A stretch of 64,000 nt of DNA, from the NCBI GenBank assembly GCA_963804885.1, contig CAWDSF010000006.1, positions 558,001 to 622,000 on the forward strand, read 5' to 3'. The notes below the pieces were generated by a model. The model was not told the origin of the DNA. It ran no database searches and saw only the letters and a list, made by a program, of their open reading frames with translations. The stretch is from PALSA-1004 sp963804885. Lineage in GTDB: Bacteria; Pseudomonadota; Gammaproteobacteria; Burkholderiales; SG8-41. Positions 8,726 to 16,478 of this stretch are shown here, in pieces. The position numbers and the translations under genes are program-made. Within the stretch, counting starts at the first letter, position 1. Every line of letters begins with the position of its first letter.

Positions 8726-9526
8726 TCACTCCCAGTACCCGGTACGCCCATGATGCTTGTAGAGCTCAGTTTCGTGCTTCCTCGATAGTGGAAACGACAA
8801 ATCGTATTCCGGACTCGTCTCGACCGCCTGGCGCGTGACTTTCACATACACCTCATGCTCCGACCAGCTAACGCTGTCGATCCACTCCGGCGCGAGCAAG
8901 ACGTGCTTGCCCGGCAACCATTTGCGCGTATCGACGACGATATATACGATCGCCCAGCTTTTATCGTCGAAGACGAAATTCTCGACGCTGCCGATCGGAC
9001 CGTCCGTCGCCATGATTTCATAGCCGATCACTTCCTTGCTGCTCCGCAGATGCGAGTCGGCAGATTCCCGTTCTCGGTCCAGGCGCTGCTGTCGTTGGCG
9101 AGTAACCGAATCATCCGATGATGGCCGCGAAGAAACTGCGACGTCGGGAGAAGCTCCGACCCAGGGGAGCGGATATACGCCGAGACCCCATAGATCGGCG
9201 CCATCCCAGTAGTTGGGATAGCCATAATAGTTGTAGTAATCGATTTCGTGCTGCCGCGAAACCGGTTTGTCGGTGTCGATGCTCGGGCTCTCGCGGACTT
9301 GTTGCTGACTGAGACTAACGTTGATGACCTCATCGTCCCAGGTAACATCACGCACCGAGATCGGGGAGATCAACACCTTGCGGCCGCTCAGCCACCCGCC
9401 GGTTTCGACGACCATGTAGCGTATGGCCCAGCGCTCGTCATCGAAGTAGACATCCTTCACCTCGCCGATTTCCCCATCGGTTGCGCCCACGGTGAAGTCG
9501 TGCAATTCTTTCACGGTATGTAGCAT
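8726..9526 (-). CDS. Double PRC-barrel protein, paralogue 1
   Basis: A 266-residue protein with two PRC-barrel domains. The first spans residues ~5-70 (FTVGATDGEIGEVKDVYFDD, then WAIRYMVVETGGWLSGRKVL). The second spans ~165-235 (IGYEIMATDGPIGSVENFVF, then WAIVYIVVDTRKWLPGKHVL). They are joined by a linker rich in Tyr, Gly and Pro (YYNYYGYPNYWDGADLWGLG). There is no signal peptide, so it is probably cytoplasmic. The start is ATG 9526 (MLHTVKELHDF). PRC-barrels bind RNA-processing or photosynthetic partners elsewhere, and the role of these double forms is not known. It is the most divergent of three copies in this window. Confidence 0.83.
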   Translation of the reverse strand: MLHTVKELHDFTVGATDGEIGEVKDVYFDDERWAIRYMVVETGGWLSGRKVLISPISVRDVTWDDEVINVSLSQQQVRESPSIDTDKPVSRQHEIDYYNYYGYPNYWDGADLWGLGVYPLPWVGASPDVAVSSRPSSDDSVTRQRQQRLDRERESADSHLRSSKEVIGYEIMATDGPIGSVENFVFDDKSWAIVYIVVDTRKWLPGKHVLLAPEWIDSVSWSEHEVYVKVTRQAVETSPEYDLSFPLSRKHETELYKHHGRTGYWE

Positions 9527-9737
9527 CGTGTTACTCCGAAATTTTCCGAGCCGAAGAACGAAGCGGGACTCATGCGTCCCGTTGCCCGCCCGACACGTCC
9601 GGGCTTTGTAGCGCCGCCAAAAACGGACGCGCTTCCCCATGACATGGCGTCGCGCTGCTGAACCACTTTGAAGCCGCGACGACCGCAGCGGTATCGGGAG
9701 ACTCGGAGACTTCCTGTGAGGAGTTCTTGATGTCGGG

Positions 9738-10045
9738 CGCCTGCACACCTGGACGGGATCCGGGTCGGTTCCGTACTGGAACGCGTACGTTGCAGCGACC
9801 CAGATGCACGGCACCGAAGTGACCTTCTACGACCCGCGGTTGAGCGATCCCGCGCAATATCCCGTCGCCGCGCGTAGCGGATCGTGGAACACGAGGGGCA
9901 TCGATCCAGGCAACGCCTCGGACAAGCTGGACGCCCTCCACTATTACCAGCTCTCGATCCCCGCGCCGAAACCGCCGAAGGTTCGTTCGATGGTGCCGCG
10001 GCCGCTCGGGGCAACACGCTCTTCCTTAGCGCCGAAGCCTCCGAC
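9738..10045 (+). pseudogene. Fragment of a diheme-cytochrome-like gene
   Basis: About 100 codons resemble the middle of the cytochrome gene at 60263-61674. RLHTWTGSGSVPYWNAYVAA matches its DLHTWTGGFGNVTYWNAYVA, and LHYYQLSIPAPKPP matches LHYYQLSLKAPKPP. One frame change follows PKPP, after which GSFDGAAAARGNTLF continues the match (GSFDPAAAKRGEAVF). No heme motif is retained and both ends are lost. It is wedged between minus-strand stress genes and is not expected to be functional. Confidence 0.65.
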
Positions 10046-10053
10046 ACATCCTC

Positions 10054-10509
10054 TTATTCCCGCCCTTCGACGCCCACGCCATACACGTGCACCATTTGAC
10101 CTCCGAGCCACCCTGATACAAAGATGAGCGCTACGCCGACGATCGAAAGCAGCACGGGAGTGCTGATGCTCGAGCCAATACTGCCGGGATCGCTGACGCG
10201 CAGCCAGATGTTGACCGCGTACAGCGCGACGGCTGCGAGATTGATCGACATATGCGTCAACGCTATCTTCTTCACGGGCGGAGCGCCGCCCTGATAGAAG
10301 AGCAAGTCGATAAAACCTGGTATTGCCGCGCACAGCGCACCGATGAATCCGCCTACCATGCTGTAAAGCGCCACGGTGGACCACGCATCGCCAGAGGCGC
10401 CGCCCAGACGAATCAAATCGCAGATCAGGGAAAAGATCCAAAGACCGATCGGGAAGACAATCAGCATCGGATGGATGGGATGATTAAAGATGCTTGCTGG
10501 AGTGCGCAT
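10054..10509 (-). CDS. DUF2231 membrane protein
   Basis: A 151-residue inner-membrane protein with about four hydrophobic segments. The family-typical start is ASIFNHPIHPMLIVFPIGLW. Later segments are ALYSMVGGFIGALCAAIPGF, IALTHMSINLAAVALYAVNI and PVLLSIVGVALIFVSGWLGG. Conserved His residues near the first segment and the second half resemble quinone- or heme-associated DUF2231 proteins, but no cofactor is established. The start is ATG 10509, and GGAG precedes it. It follows the small-protein gene on the same strand and may be cotranscribed with it. Confidence 0.85.
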   Translation of the reverse strand: MRTPASIFNHPIHPMLIVFPIGLWIFSLICDLIRLGGASGDAWSTVALYSMVGGFIGALCAAIPGFIDLLFYQGGAPPVKKIALTHMSINLAAVALYAVNIWLRVSDPGSIGSSISTPVLLSIVGVALIFVSGWLGGQMVHVYGVGVEGRE

Positions 10510-10596
10510 CAGAATCTCCTTCGGCAGTCGAACAACGTCGCTGTCGCCGAGGCGATAGCCACAACGTTACGGCTTCGGGCCCGTAGGCTTGCCTCA

Positions 10597-10764
10597 TTAC
10601 TTCGCGCGGTCGATGCTTCGACCGCGTGCAAGCGTGGTATCTCGAACGCGCTCGGAAGTGAGGATTCTTGCGGGGCGCACCGCTGGAGCGGCTATTGTTC
10701 CCAGCAGTAATGGCGCGAACATCAGGGGCGACGTACGCGCGCGCGTATAACGCTTGCTCTTCAT
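10597..10764 (-). CDS. Small hydrophobic-core protein, copy 1 (55 residues)
   Basis: An unrecognised 55-residue protein. A basic start (MKSKRYTRAR) is followed by the hydrophobic stretch PLMFAPLLLGTIAAPAV, then RPARILTSERV and a basic, polar tail ending SIDRAK. This looks like a signal peptide or single membrane anchor with a short exported or cytoplasmic tail. GGAG sits 6 bases before the ATG. A second copy at 48319-48483 keeps the core FAPLLLGTI, the RPARI motif, SER and the RG-R-IDR tail while about half the residues differ. That is the pattern of a gene under selection. Function is unknown. Confidence 0.72.
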   Translation of the reverse strand: MKSKRYTRARTSPLMFAPLLLGTIAAPAVRPARILTSERVRDTTLARGRSIDRAK

Positions 10765-10879
10765 GAGGATCTCCATAGTGACAAACCGACCGGTAGCCGC
10801 TCGCGCGCCACGCCGAAATACGTCGCACCGGCGAGTCGGCGAGAATGCTTAGCGCACGACACGAGGCCCGATGCCCGAG

Positions 10880-10908
10880 GGCCCCGACGGCTCACTCCGA
10901 TCGGGGCC
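10880..10908 (-). terminator. Hairpin downstream of the DUF2945-like gene
   Basis: Inverted repeat GGCCCCGA / TCGGGGCC with a 13-base loop, 31 bases after the stop of the gene at 10939-11157 in its direction of transcription. There is no clear U-tract, so it may be a weak terminator or an mRNA-stabilising stem. Confidence 0.4.
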
Positions 10909-10938
10909 AACCCCGACCCGGCGGCCTTTAGAGCAAAT

Positions 10939-11157
10939 TCAGGATTCGACCTTGCTCAGCGCCTTACCAGTGTGATGCAGGATGTCCGGTTCGCCGGGGT
11001 GGTGGTCATGCTGACGTATGCTGTACATCGTATTGTCTGCCGTGGTTCCAATCTTGTGGACTCCGATAACGGTGCCGTGACCAATGGCGCTGCGATAGTG
11101 CCACGTCACGTCCGTGCCGGCGGGAATGGTTTCGAAGGTTTTCTCGGTCGTTGCCAT
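10939..11157 (-). CDS. DUF2945-like small protein
   Basis: A 72-residue protein: TFETIPAGTDVTWHYRSAIG, then HGTVIGVHKIGTTADNTMYS and DILHHTGKALSKVES. The VTWHYRS-AIGHGTVIGVHK block and the ending H-TGKALSKVES parallel the DUF2945 protein at 8316-8531 (VTWNSEAGHVSGRIIKVHT and MHKGAALKKVNP), so I place it in the same TUDOR-fold family. The start is ATG 11157, with GGAG 8 bases upstream. It is part of the minus-strand stress block and its function is unknown. Confidence 0.75.
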   Translation of the reverse strand: MATTEKTFETIPAGTDVTWHYRSAIGHGTVIGVHKIGTTADNTMYSIRQHDHHPGEPDILHHTGKALSKVES

Positions 11158-11305
11158 GTCTTGAACTCCTGAATTACACGCCATCAGTTTGTCTGCCAAG
11201 CCGCGCTCAGCGCATCCGGCCAGTTCATGTGAGACGAGCACTCACGGGGCATAAGCGAAGAGATGGACCGCGTAGAAGGGTACGAGTTTCAGTTCGGTTC
11301 GCGCG

Positions 11306-11779
11306 TTAACCGGCGCCCGATCTCTTGCCCGCCGGCAGGTACGTTCCTGCCTGCGACCGGAACGGGATGGCGAGTCGATTCCAGCCGTTGATCGCGACGA
11401 TCGCGAGCGTTAAATCAGCCAGTTCCTTTTCATCGAAGTGCTGCCGCACTTCCGCGTAAAGCGCGTCCATTACGCCGTTGACGGAGATTTCCGTGAGCGC
11501 TTCGGCCCAGGCAAGTGCAGCCCGCTCGCGATCGGAATAGAACGGCGCTTCACGCCACGCCGCAAGCACGTGTAATCGCTGCTCGGTTTCGCCGCCCGCC
11601 CGCGCGTCCTGGGTATGCATGTCAAGGCAATACGCGCAACCGTTGATCTGAGAAACCCTTGTCTTGACGAGTTCGAGCAGCGGATGCTCGATTCCCGAGC
11701 TGCGAACGTAAGCTTCGAGACCCAGCATCATCCTGTACCCATCCGGTGCCACTTGCTTGTAATCGATTCGTTGTTGCAT
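11306..11779 (-). CDS. Carboxymuconolactone decarboxylase-family protein (AhpD-like)
   Basis: A 157-residue all-helical protein of the CMD/AhpD peroxidase family. The core ELVKTRVSQINGCAYCLDMH carries the CxxC pair and downstream His that form the thiol redox centre. It is followed by ERAALAWAEALTEISVNGVM and LADLTLAIVAINGWNRLAIP. It probably reduces peroxides or relays electrons from thiols in the cytoplasm. The start is ATG 11779, only 8 bases after the OsmC stop. The two genes, both peroxide-related, are therefore likely cotranscribed. Confidence 0.87.
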   Translation of the reverse strand: MQQRIDYKQVAPDGYRMMLGLEAYVRSSGIEHPLLELVKTRVSQINGCAYCLDMHTQDARAGGETEQRLHVLAAWREAPFYSDRERAALAWAEALTEISVNGVMDALYAEVRQHFDEKELADLTLAIVAINGWNRLAIPFRSQAGTYLPAGKRSGAG

Positions 11780-11787
11780 GGCCTGCT

Positions 11788-12216
11788 CTATCGCACGAGG
11801 TTCGCGTCGAGGGTGATGGTGGTGCCCGCGAGCGCTTGCGACACCGGGCAGCCCGCTTTGGCGGCCTCGGCGTACCTCGTGAAGGTTGCCGGATCGATGC
11901 CGGGCACCGCGGCCTCGCAGACCAGATGACTCTTCGCAATCTTGAAGCCTCCATCCTGGGGCGAGATCGTGACATTGGCAGTCGCATCGATGTAATCGGG
12001 TTTGAATCCCGCATCGCCCAATGCGAGCGATAGCGCCATTGCGAAGCAGCTCGCATGGGCCGCGCCGAGCAGTTCTTCGGGATTCGTACCCTTGCCGTCC
12101 TCGAAGCGCGAGTTGAACGAATACGCGCTCTTGAACGCCCCGTTTCCGAAGTCGACCTGGCCCTTTCCGTCCTTGATGCTTCCTTCCCAACGTGCGTGTG
12201 CCTTGCGTGTCGCCAT
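11788..12216 (-). CDS. OsmC-family peroxiredoxin-like protein
   Basis: A 142-residue OsmC/Ohr-family hydroperoxide reductase. The first redox Cys is in NPEELLGAAHASCFAMALSL. The second lies in CPVSQALAGTTITLDANLVR, and a glycine-rich start (ARWEGSIKDGKGQVDFGNGA) fits OsmC. It detoxifies organic hydroperoxides in the cytoplasm. The start is ATG 12216 with the strong ribosome site AGGAG 5 bases upstream. The upstream region holds remnants of a DUF2945 gene and of the small-protein gene, with the shared regulatory motif beyond. Transcription of osmC now probably begins from that promoter. Confidence 0.9.
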   Translation of the reverse strand: MATRKAHARWEGSIKDGKGQVDFGNGAFKSAYSFNSRFEDGKGTNPEELLGAAHASCFAMALSLALGDAGFKPDYIDATANVTISPQDGGFKIAKSHLVCEAAVPGIDPATFTRYAEAAKAGCPVSQALAGTTITLDANLVR

Positions 12217-12229
12217 GACAGCTCCTTTC

Positions 12230-12304
12230 GACGTAACCGTTCCTCGTATGGACCTTGATGATCCTGCCGTTGATTTGTCCACCTCGGAGTTCCAGGTGAC
12301 GGGA
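12230..12304 (-). pseudogene. DUF2945 gene remnant
   Basis: About 25 codons match the gene at 8316-8531 at the DNA level. They cover VTWNSEV and, one frame over, INGRIIKVHTRNGYV, against VTWNSEAGHVSGRIIKVHTR. The start and second half are missing and the fragment runs into the osmC ribosome site. It is the product of a deletion that joined it to the small-protein remnant next door. Confidence 0.65.
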
Positions 12305-12308
12305 AGCG

Positions 12309-12350
12309 AGGCTCGTTGCGGGGTGCACGGCTGGACCGGCAATTGTTCCT
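12309..12350 (-). pseudogene. Small-protein gene remnant (third copy)
   Basis: Encodes GTIAGPAVHPATSLAS in one minus frame, matching GTIAAPAVRPARILTS of the intact copy at 10597-10764. The basic start and hydrophobic core are deleted. The preceding ~42 bases (12351-12392) still match the leader of the intact copy at 48319-48483, so the deletion joined leader to gene interior. Confidence 0.6.
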
Positions 12351-12392
12351 GCAGTTCTGGAGCCTACCGGTACGCCAACAACAGAACCATCA

Positions 12393-12430
12393 GCAAATCT
12401 TGACAACGGAAGTCAGGCATTCTTGACTCG
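12393..12430 (-). promoter_or_regulatory. Shared bipartite regulatory motif, copy a
   Basis: On the minus strand the first half is GTCAAGAATGCCTGAC and the second, starting 23 bases after the first, is GTCAAGATTTGC. It faces the remnant/osmC unit. The first half contains the inverted repeat AGTCA / TGACT around AGAATGCC. The spacing of 23 is identical in the other minus-strand copies b, c, d and e. Confidence 0.65.
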
Positions 12431-12442
12431 ACGTGGACCCGC

Positions 12443-14242
12443 TCAGAGGTCGATGACCACGTCGCTCCGGGGTTGCGAGCAGCAGATCAGCAGGTTGCCA
12501 TCGGCCGGGGATTCGAGTGGATCGGGCCGATAGTCGACGGCTCCATCCACGAGTCCTGTCTCGCAGGTGTGGCACACCCCGGTGCGGCACGACCATCGGA
12601 CGGGAACGTCGCAGGCTTCGGCAAGTTCCAGCAGGCTCTGATACTTCGGATGCCAGCGAATCGACAGATCGCTGCGCGCGAATGACACGAGCGGCCCGGT
12701 GCCGGCGGGCCCGACGGGCGAGTGCACGGGTCGATGATGCGAATTGACGATGCCCGGCGTGAGGGATTCGCCCGAGCCGAATGTTTCGGTGTGGATGCGC
12801 GTGCGGGGAACGCCCCAATCCGCGAGATCGGTGCAGAGCGCGTGCATGAATGCCGTTGGACCGCATAGGTAAAAATCGGCGTCGCGCGAAACCTTCAGCG
12901 CGTCGAAGCTCGCGACCGTCAGGTGACCGGCGACATCGAAATCGGTGCCGAGTCGGTCCTCGGCTGTCGGTCTGCTGTACCAGATTCGACTCCGGCCATG
13001 AGGCAGGAGGCGCAGCAGTGCGCGCGACTCGAGCGCAAACGGGTGCTGCTTGCCGTTGCGAGCGCCGTAAAGCCACCAGATCTCCCGCGTCGACGGCTCG
13101 GCAGCCAGCCTGTGCAATATCGCCAGCACCGGCGTGATGCCGATGCCGGCGCTCGCCAGCACGAGCGGACGCTCGCCCGGTTTCAGCGTGAAGCTGCCTC
13201 GCGGCGCGCTGACCTCGAGCACGTCGCCAATGTCGACCTGCCGGTCGAGATAAGCGCTCGCCGCGCCCGCGACCTCGCATTTGACGCTCACTCGGTACTG
13301 TGCCGCATTGGGCGCGCCCGAGAGTGAGTAGCTGCGCATCAGCGGTGATGTTGCGCGCGCCGGCTGCATACGCAGGACGATGAACTGACCTGCGAGCGGT
13401 GCGGCGAGCGGCAGCGCATCGGCGGGCTCGAACACGAGCGAAATCACATCGGCGCTCTCATGCAATTTTGCGGCGACGCGCACCCGACGGAAACCCCGCC
13501 AGGCCGGCGGCGACAGCGAACGGTCTGCAGGCGCGAGCCCCGGATTACCGCTTGTCGTGCTCGTGCCCGTGCCGAGATCCTGCTCGAGCAGGGACTGGAA
13601 CGAGCCTTTCCATCCGGCACTGAGTGCAGGAATGCGCAGCGCGCGTTGGAGTCCTTCCCGACGATGTCCCGGGAGGTAGAGCAGCGCATTGGTTTCGGCA
13701 ACGCTCATCCGCTCGGCACCCGACGCAACCTTGATGATCTCCTCGCCCGCCTCGACCTCACCCTCTTCGATCACGCGGAAGTAGAAACCGGGCCTGCGGT
13801 GGGAAACGAGCAGCGCAGCCATCCGGGGCTCGTCCATCCGGATGCCGACGCGGTAGCACGTCACACGCGGTTGCGTTACCTCGAATACTGCGCTCCCGAT
13901 CCGATAGCGGTCCCCGATGCACACCTCGGCATCGGGCAGGCCGTCGACGGTGAAGTTCTCGCCGAACTGGCCGCAAATGAAGTCATCCCGCCCAAGCTCG
14001 CGTTCCCAGTAGCGATAACAATCGATCTGGTAGACAAGGACCGCCCGTTGTTCGCCGCCATGGCCGATCAGGTCGCCCTGCCCGTCACCCTCCAGATTCA
14101 GCCGGCGCGCCATGCACGGGCCCGAAACGGCGCGCTTCCAGACCGCGGTATGGACCGTTTCCCCGCGCCACGCGATATCGTTTGGAAGGCCGACGTTTAC
14201 CGACAACAGCCGCCCAACGGCCGATTCCGTCATGGCGGCCAC
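12443..14242 (-). CDS. MOSC domain fused to an FAD/2Fe-2S oxidoreductase
   Basis: A 599-residue fusion. Residues ~1-175 form a YiiM-type MOSC domain (GDGQGDLIGHGGEQRAVLVY, then FTVDGLPDAEVCIGDRYRIG), a molybdenum-cofactor sulfur-handling fold. Residues ~250-500 are a ferredoxin-reductase module with the FAD motif RSYSLSG and the NAD motif LVLASAGIGITPVLAILHRL. The C-terminal ~90 residues carry a plant-type 2Fe-2S site, CRTGVCHTC plus a later Cys in LLICCSQP. It probably passes electrons from NAD(P)H to a MOSC-bound pterin site, perhaps reducing N-hydroxylated compounds. The start is ATG 14242, and ATG 14233 is also possible. The frame is intact. Confidence 0.87.
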   Translation of the reverse strand: MAAMTESAVGRLLSVNVGLPNDIAWRGETVHTAVWKRAVSGPCMARRLNLEGDGQGDLIGHGGEQRAVLVYQIDCYRYWERELGRDDFICGQFGENFTVDGLPDAEVCIGDRYRIGSAVFEVTQPRVTCYRVGIRMDEPRMAALLVSHRRPGFYFRVIEEGEVEAGEEIIKVASGAERMSVAETNALLYLPGHRREGLQRALRIPALSAGWKGSFQSLLEQDLGTGTSTTSGNPGLAPADRSLSPPAWRGFRRVRVAAKLHESADVISLVFEPADALPLAAPLAGQFIVLRMQPARATSPLMRSYSLSGAPNAAQYRVSVKCEVAGAASAYLDRQVDIGDVLEVSAPRGSFTLKPGERPLVLASAGIGITPVLAILHRLAAEPSTREIWWLYGARNGKQHPFALESRALLRLLPHGRSRIWYSRPTAEDRLGTDFDVAGHLTVASFDALKVSRDADFYLCGPTAFMHALCTDLADWGVPRTRIHTETFGSGESLTPGIVNSHHRPVHSPVGPAGTGPLVSFARSDLSIRWHPKYQSLLELAEACDVPVRWSCRTGVCHTCETGLVDGAVDYRPDPLESPADGNLLICCSQPRSDVVIDL

Positions 14243-14349
14243 GCAGCGGCGGGGACAGTCATCATGAGCACGGAACCGAATTCACGCGGTCAACCGGCCT
14301 CGATGCGCATAACTACCTTCGCCTGCGATCACATCGACGTGGTTCTCAG

Positions 14350-15111
14350 TCAGACGCGGCACAGATACCGCAACATGAGCGTGCTGTCGGAGACGAGGAC
14401 GTGATGAAGCGCCATGCGCCGCGCCTTCTCGAGCGTACCGACCACGATTCGGTGCGCATCACCGGCCTCGATCAACGGACTGATGGTGAGGCACAACTCG
14501 TCTACGCGATCTGCGTCGAGAAGCGTACCAAACAGCGTCGGACCGCCTTCGCAGAGCACCTGCCGGAGTCCGCGCTTTGCGAACGCGTCGAGCATGACAC
14601 CCACGTCGAGTCTCTCCTCTCCACACACGAGGACGTCGGTCACGCGGGAGAGCGCTTCTTTTTTCACGTGCGATGACGCTCCAACGGTCACCACGAGGGC
14701 CCTGACTGGCGCCTTGGTGAAAACAGGGGATTCGGGATCCAGGCCCAGCGTCCCGGAGACGATGGCGAACACCGGCTGATCGGGCAGACCGTTGGCGCGG
14801 CGCAACTGAACCGATGCCTGGTTGAGCCGCATCGCGCCGTAGCCTTCGGCACGCACGGTCCCCGCGCCGACGAGAACCACATCGCACAGTCTTCGCAGGA
14901 TGTCGAAAACGCGCTTGTCCGCCTGCCCGGAAAGACCCCCCGAGAGGCCGTGATCGGTGGCTGCCCCGTCGATGCTCGCAACGAAGTTGACCCGCACCGA
15001 TTGCCTGCTCCGGTCGTTGATCGCGTAGCAGCCGGCGAGTTGCTCGTCGTCGAGCGCCATGGCGTCGCGCGAGGGCCAGCCCCAGCCGATGGCCGCATCC
15101 TTCATGAGCAC
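14350..15111 (-). CDS. Pyrimidine/dihydrofolate reductase-like protein (RibD C-terminal type)
   Basis: A 253-residue cytoplasmic reductase with the RibD_C/DHFR fold: VRVNFVASIDGAATDHGLSG, VLVGAGTVRAEGYGAMR, then the NADPH-site block LRQVLCEGGPTLFGTLLDAD. The deaminase half of RibD is absent, as in stand-alone pyrimidine reductases that are common in actinobacteria. Its start overlaps the end of the FolP-like gene by 10 bases, so the two are translationally coupled. The pair may act on a pterin or flavin precursor, but the exact substrate is not shown by the sequence. Confidence 0.82.
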   Translation of the reverse strand: MLMKDAAIGWGWPSRDAMALDDEQLAGCYAINDRSRQSVRVNFVASIDGAATDHGLSGGLSGQADKRVFDILRRLCDVVLVGAGTVRAEGYGAMRLNQASVQLRRANGLPDQPVFAIVSGTLGLDPESPVFTKAPVRALVVTVGASSHVKKEALSRVTDVLVCGEERLDVGVMLDAFAKRGLRQVLCEGGPTLFGTLLDADRVDELCLTISPLIEAGDAHRIVVGTLEKARRMALHHVLVSDSTLMLRYLCRV

Positions 15112-15968
15112 CGCATGTTATGGCGCAGGTATGCCGGTCGCCGAAAGCCGAGGACCGCTTCGGTCATGCGCACGGCGGCAACCGCAGCCGGAACATCGTG
15201 CATCCTCACGATCCTGGCCCCCTTCAAGATGCAAATGACGGCCGCAGCGAGCGAACCATCCAGGCGTTTGCCCTGTTCCCGATCCAGCGTCTCGCCGATG
15301 AAGTCCTTGTTGGAGACGGCGACCAGCGTCGGGAGTCCGATCGCGATGATCTCCTCCAGGCGCCGGGTGAGTTCCAGCGAATGGCAAGTGTTCTTGTTGA
15401 GGTCATGCCCGGGATCGACGATGAGCCGCTCGAGCGGAACGCCGGCCGCCACTGCGCGCTCGACGCGATCGTGGAGAAACGCAACGACCTCGGCGGTGAC
15501 ATCGTCGTAATGCGGGCATGACGGCTCGCTGCGCGGCGGCGCGAGGCTGTGGGTAAGCACAAGGGCGGCGGCGCTGTCGGCAAGGACCGCCGCCATGCTC
15601 GGGTCATACAGTCCGCTCGTGTCGTTGATGACGCTTGCTCCCGCTTCGATGCACCGCCGCGCGACTTCGGCGCTGTGGGTGTCCACCGAGATCACGACAT
15701 CCGAAGCCGCGTGGATCGCCTCGACCAACGGTACCACTCGGTCTAGCTCCTCGTCGCGGCTGACGGCGGGACCACGCCCGAACGGGACTCCGCCGACGTC
15801 GACGATATCCGCGCCATCGCCCACCGCGGCCATTGCCGCGTTGACCGCGCGGTCGAGCTCAAAGGTCGAACCATTGTCGAAGAAGGAATCCGGCGTGCGG
15901 TTGATGATCGCCATCACCGCGACTTCTCGCGCGAAATCGAACTTCCGTGCCCCTATCCGCCGCTGCAT
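15102..15968 (-). CDS. folP: Dihydropteroate synthase family protein (FolP2-like)
   Basis: A 288-residue pterin-binding enzyme. The N-terminal motif is VMAIINRTPDSFFDNGSTFE, followed by GADIVDVGGVPFGRGP, SVDTHSAEVARRCIEAGASV and VDPGHDLNKNTCHSLELTRR. The NRTPDSFFDNGSTF and DVGGV variants resemble actinobacterial FolP2, whose mycobacterial member is not a working dihydropteroate synthase in classical assays. A housekeeping function should therefore not be assumed. The start is ATG 15968. It overlaps the downstream reductase gene, and motif copy b lies ~100 bases upstream. Confidence 0.83.
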   Translation of the reverse strand: MQRRIGARKFDFAREVAVMAIINRTPDSFFDNGSTFELDRAVNAAMAAVGDGADIVDVGGVPFGRGPAVSRDEELDRVVPLVEAIHAASDVVISVDTHSAEVARRCIEAGASVINDTSGLYDPSMAAVLADSAAALVLTHSLAPPRSEPSCPHYDDVTAEVVAFLHDRVERAVAAGVPLERLIVDPGHDLNKNTCHSLELTRRLEEIIAIGLPTLVAVSNKDFIGETLDREQGKRLDGSLAAAVICILKGARIVRMHDVPAAVAAVRMTEAVLGFRRPAYLRHNMRCS

Positions 15969-16063
15969 GTCAGAGAGTCGCCATTCCCGGATCAAACTCC
16001 AAGCTTCGCAAAGCCGCAATTGACTATCTCTGACACTACGCGCGCGTCCAGGATTAAAGAATA

Positions 16064-16102
16064 GGAAAAACTCCACACCGGGAGTCGGGCATTCTCGACT
16101 CC
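16064..16102 (-). promoter_or_regulatory. Shared bipartite regulatory motif, copy b
   Basis: The minus strand reads GTCGAGAATGCCCGAC, then GTGGAGTTTTTCC starting 23 bases after the first half. The first half sits in a perfect 9-bp inverted repeat CGGGAGTCG / CGACTCCCG. It lies ~100 bases before the FolP-like start and faces it. Confidence 0.6.
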
Positions 16103-16150
16103 CGCCGCCGCAACCCATCCTTCAAGGGACGATCATCGCACGTCCGATCG

Positions 16151-16387
16151 TCAAGCTGACGTGGCCGCGCCTTCGCTGAGAATGGCGTCGATCCACGCCA
16201 TCGCGGCTGCCGTGGCAGCATGCTTGGCCGCACGCGGTGTGATCGAGCCGGAAATCAATTGAGTGCCCCCGACACCGTGGATCGGAACCGATACGCAGCT
16301 GATCAAATCGGTGGTGACCGTCAGCCAGTCGCTGGACGGCTCGATGCGCACGCGAAGCTGAAATCCGCGGTACTCCAATGGCTTCAT
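16151..16387 (-). CDS. Hypothetical protein (78 residues)
   Basis: I do not recognise this protein. It reads MKPLEYRGFQLRVRIEPSSD, WLTVTTDLISCVSVPI, then TPRAAKHAATAAAMAWIDAI. The mix of beta-like N-terminal and helical C-terminal sequence, and codons normal for the neighbourhood, favour a real gene over a shadow frame. No signal peptide or membrane segment is visible. There is no strong ribosome site, and it is isolated between the binding-protein gene and motif b. Confidence 0.5.
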   Translation of the reverse strand: MKPLEYRGFQLRVRIEPSSDWLTVTTDLISCVSVPIHGVGGTQLISGSITPRAAKHAATAAAMAWIDAILSEGAATSA

Positions 16388-16478
16388 GCCCTGCTCGCGT
16401 TCGCATCGACTGTCCTGCTCACGACGCGGGCGGTCCCGAACCGGCCGCTCATTCGGCGTGCCCAGAGCGGGTTGGCGT

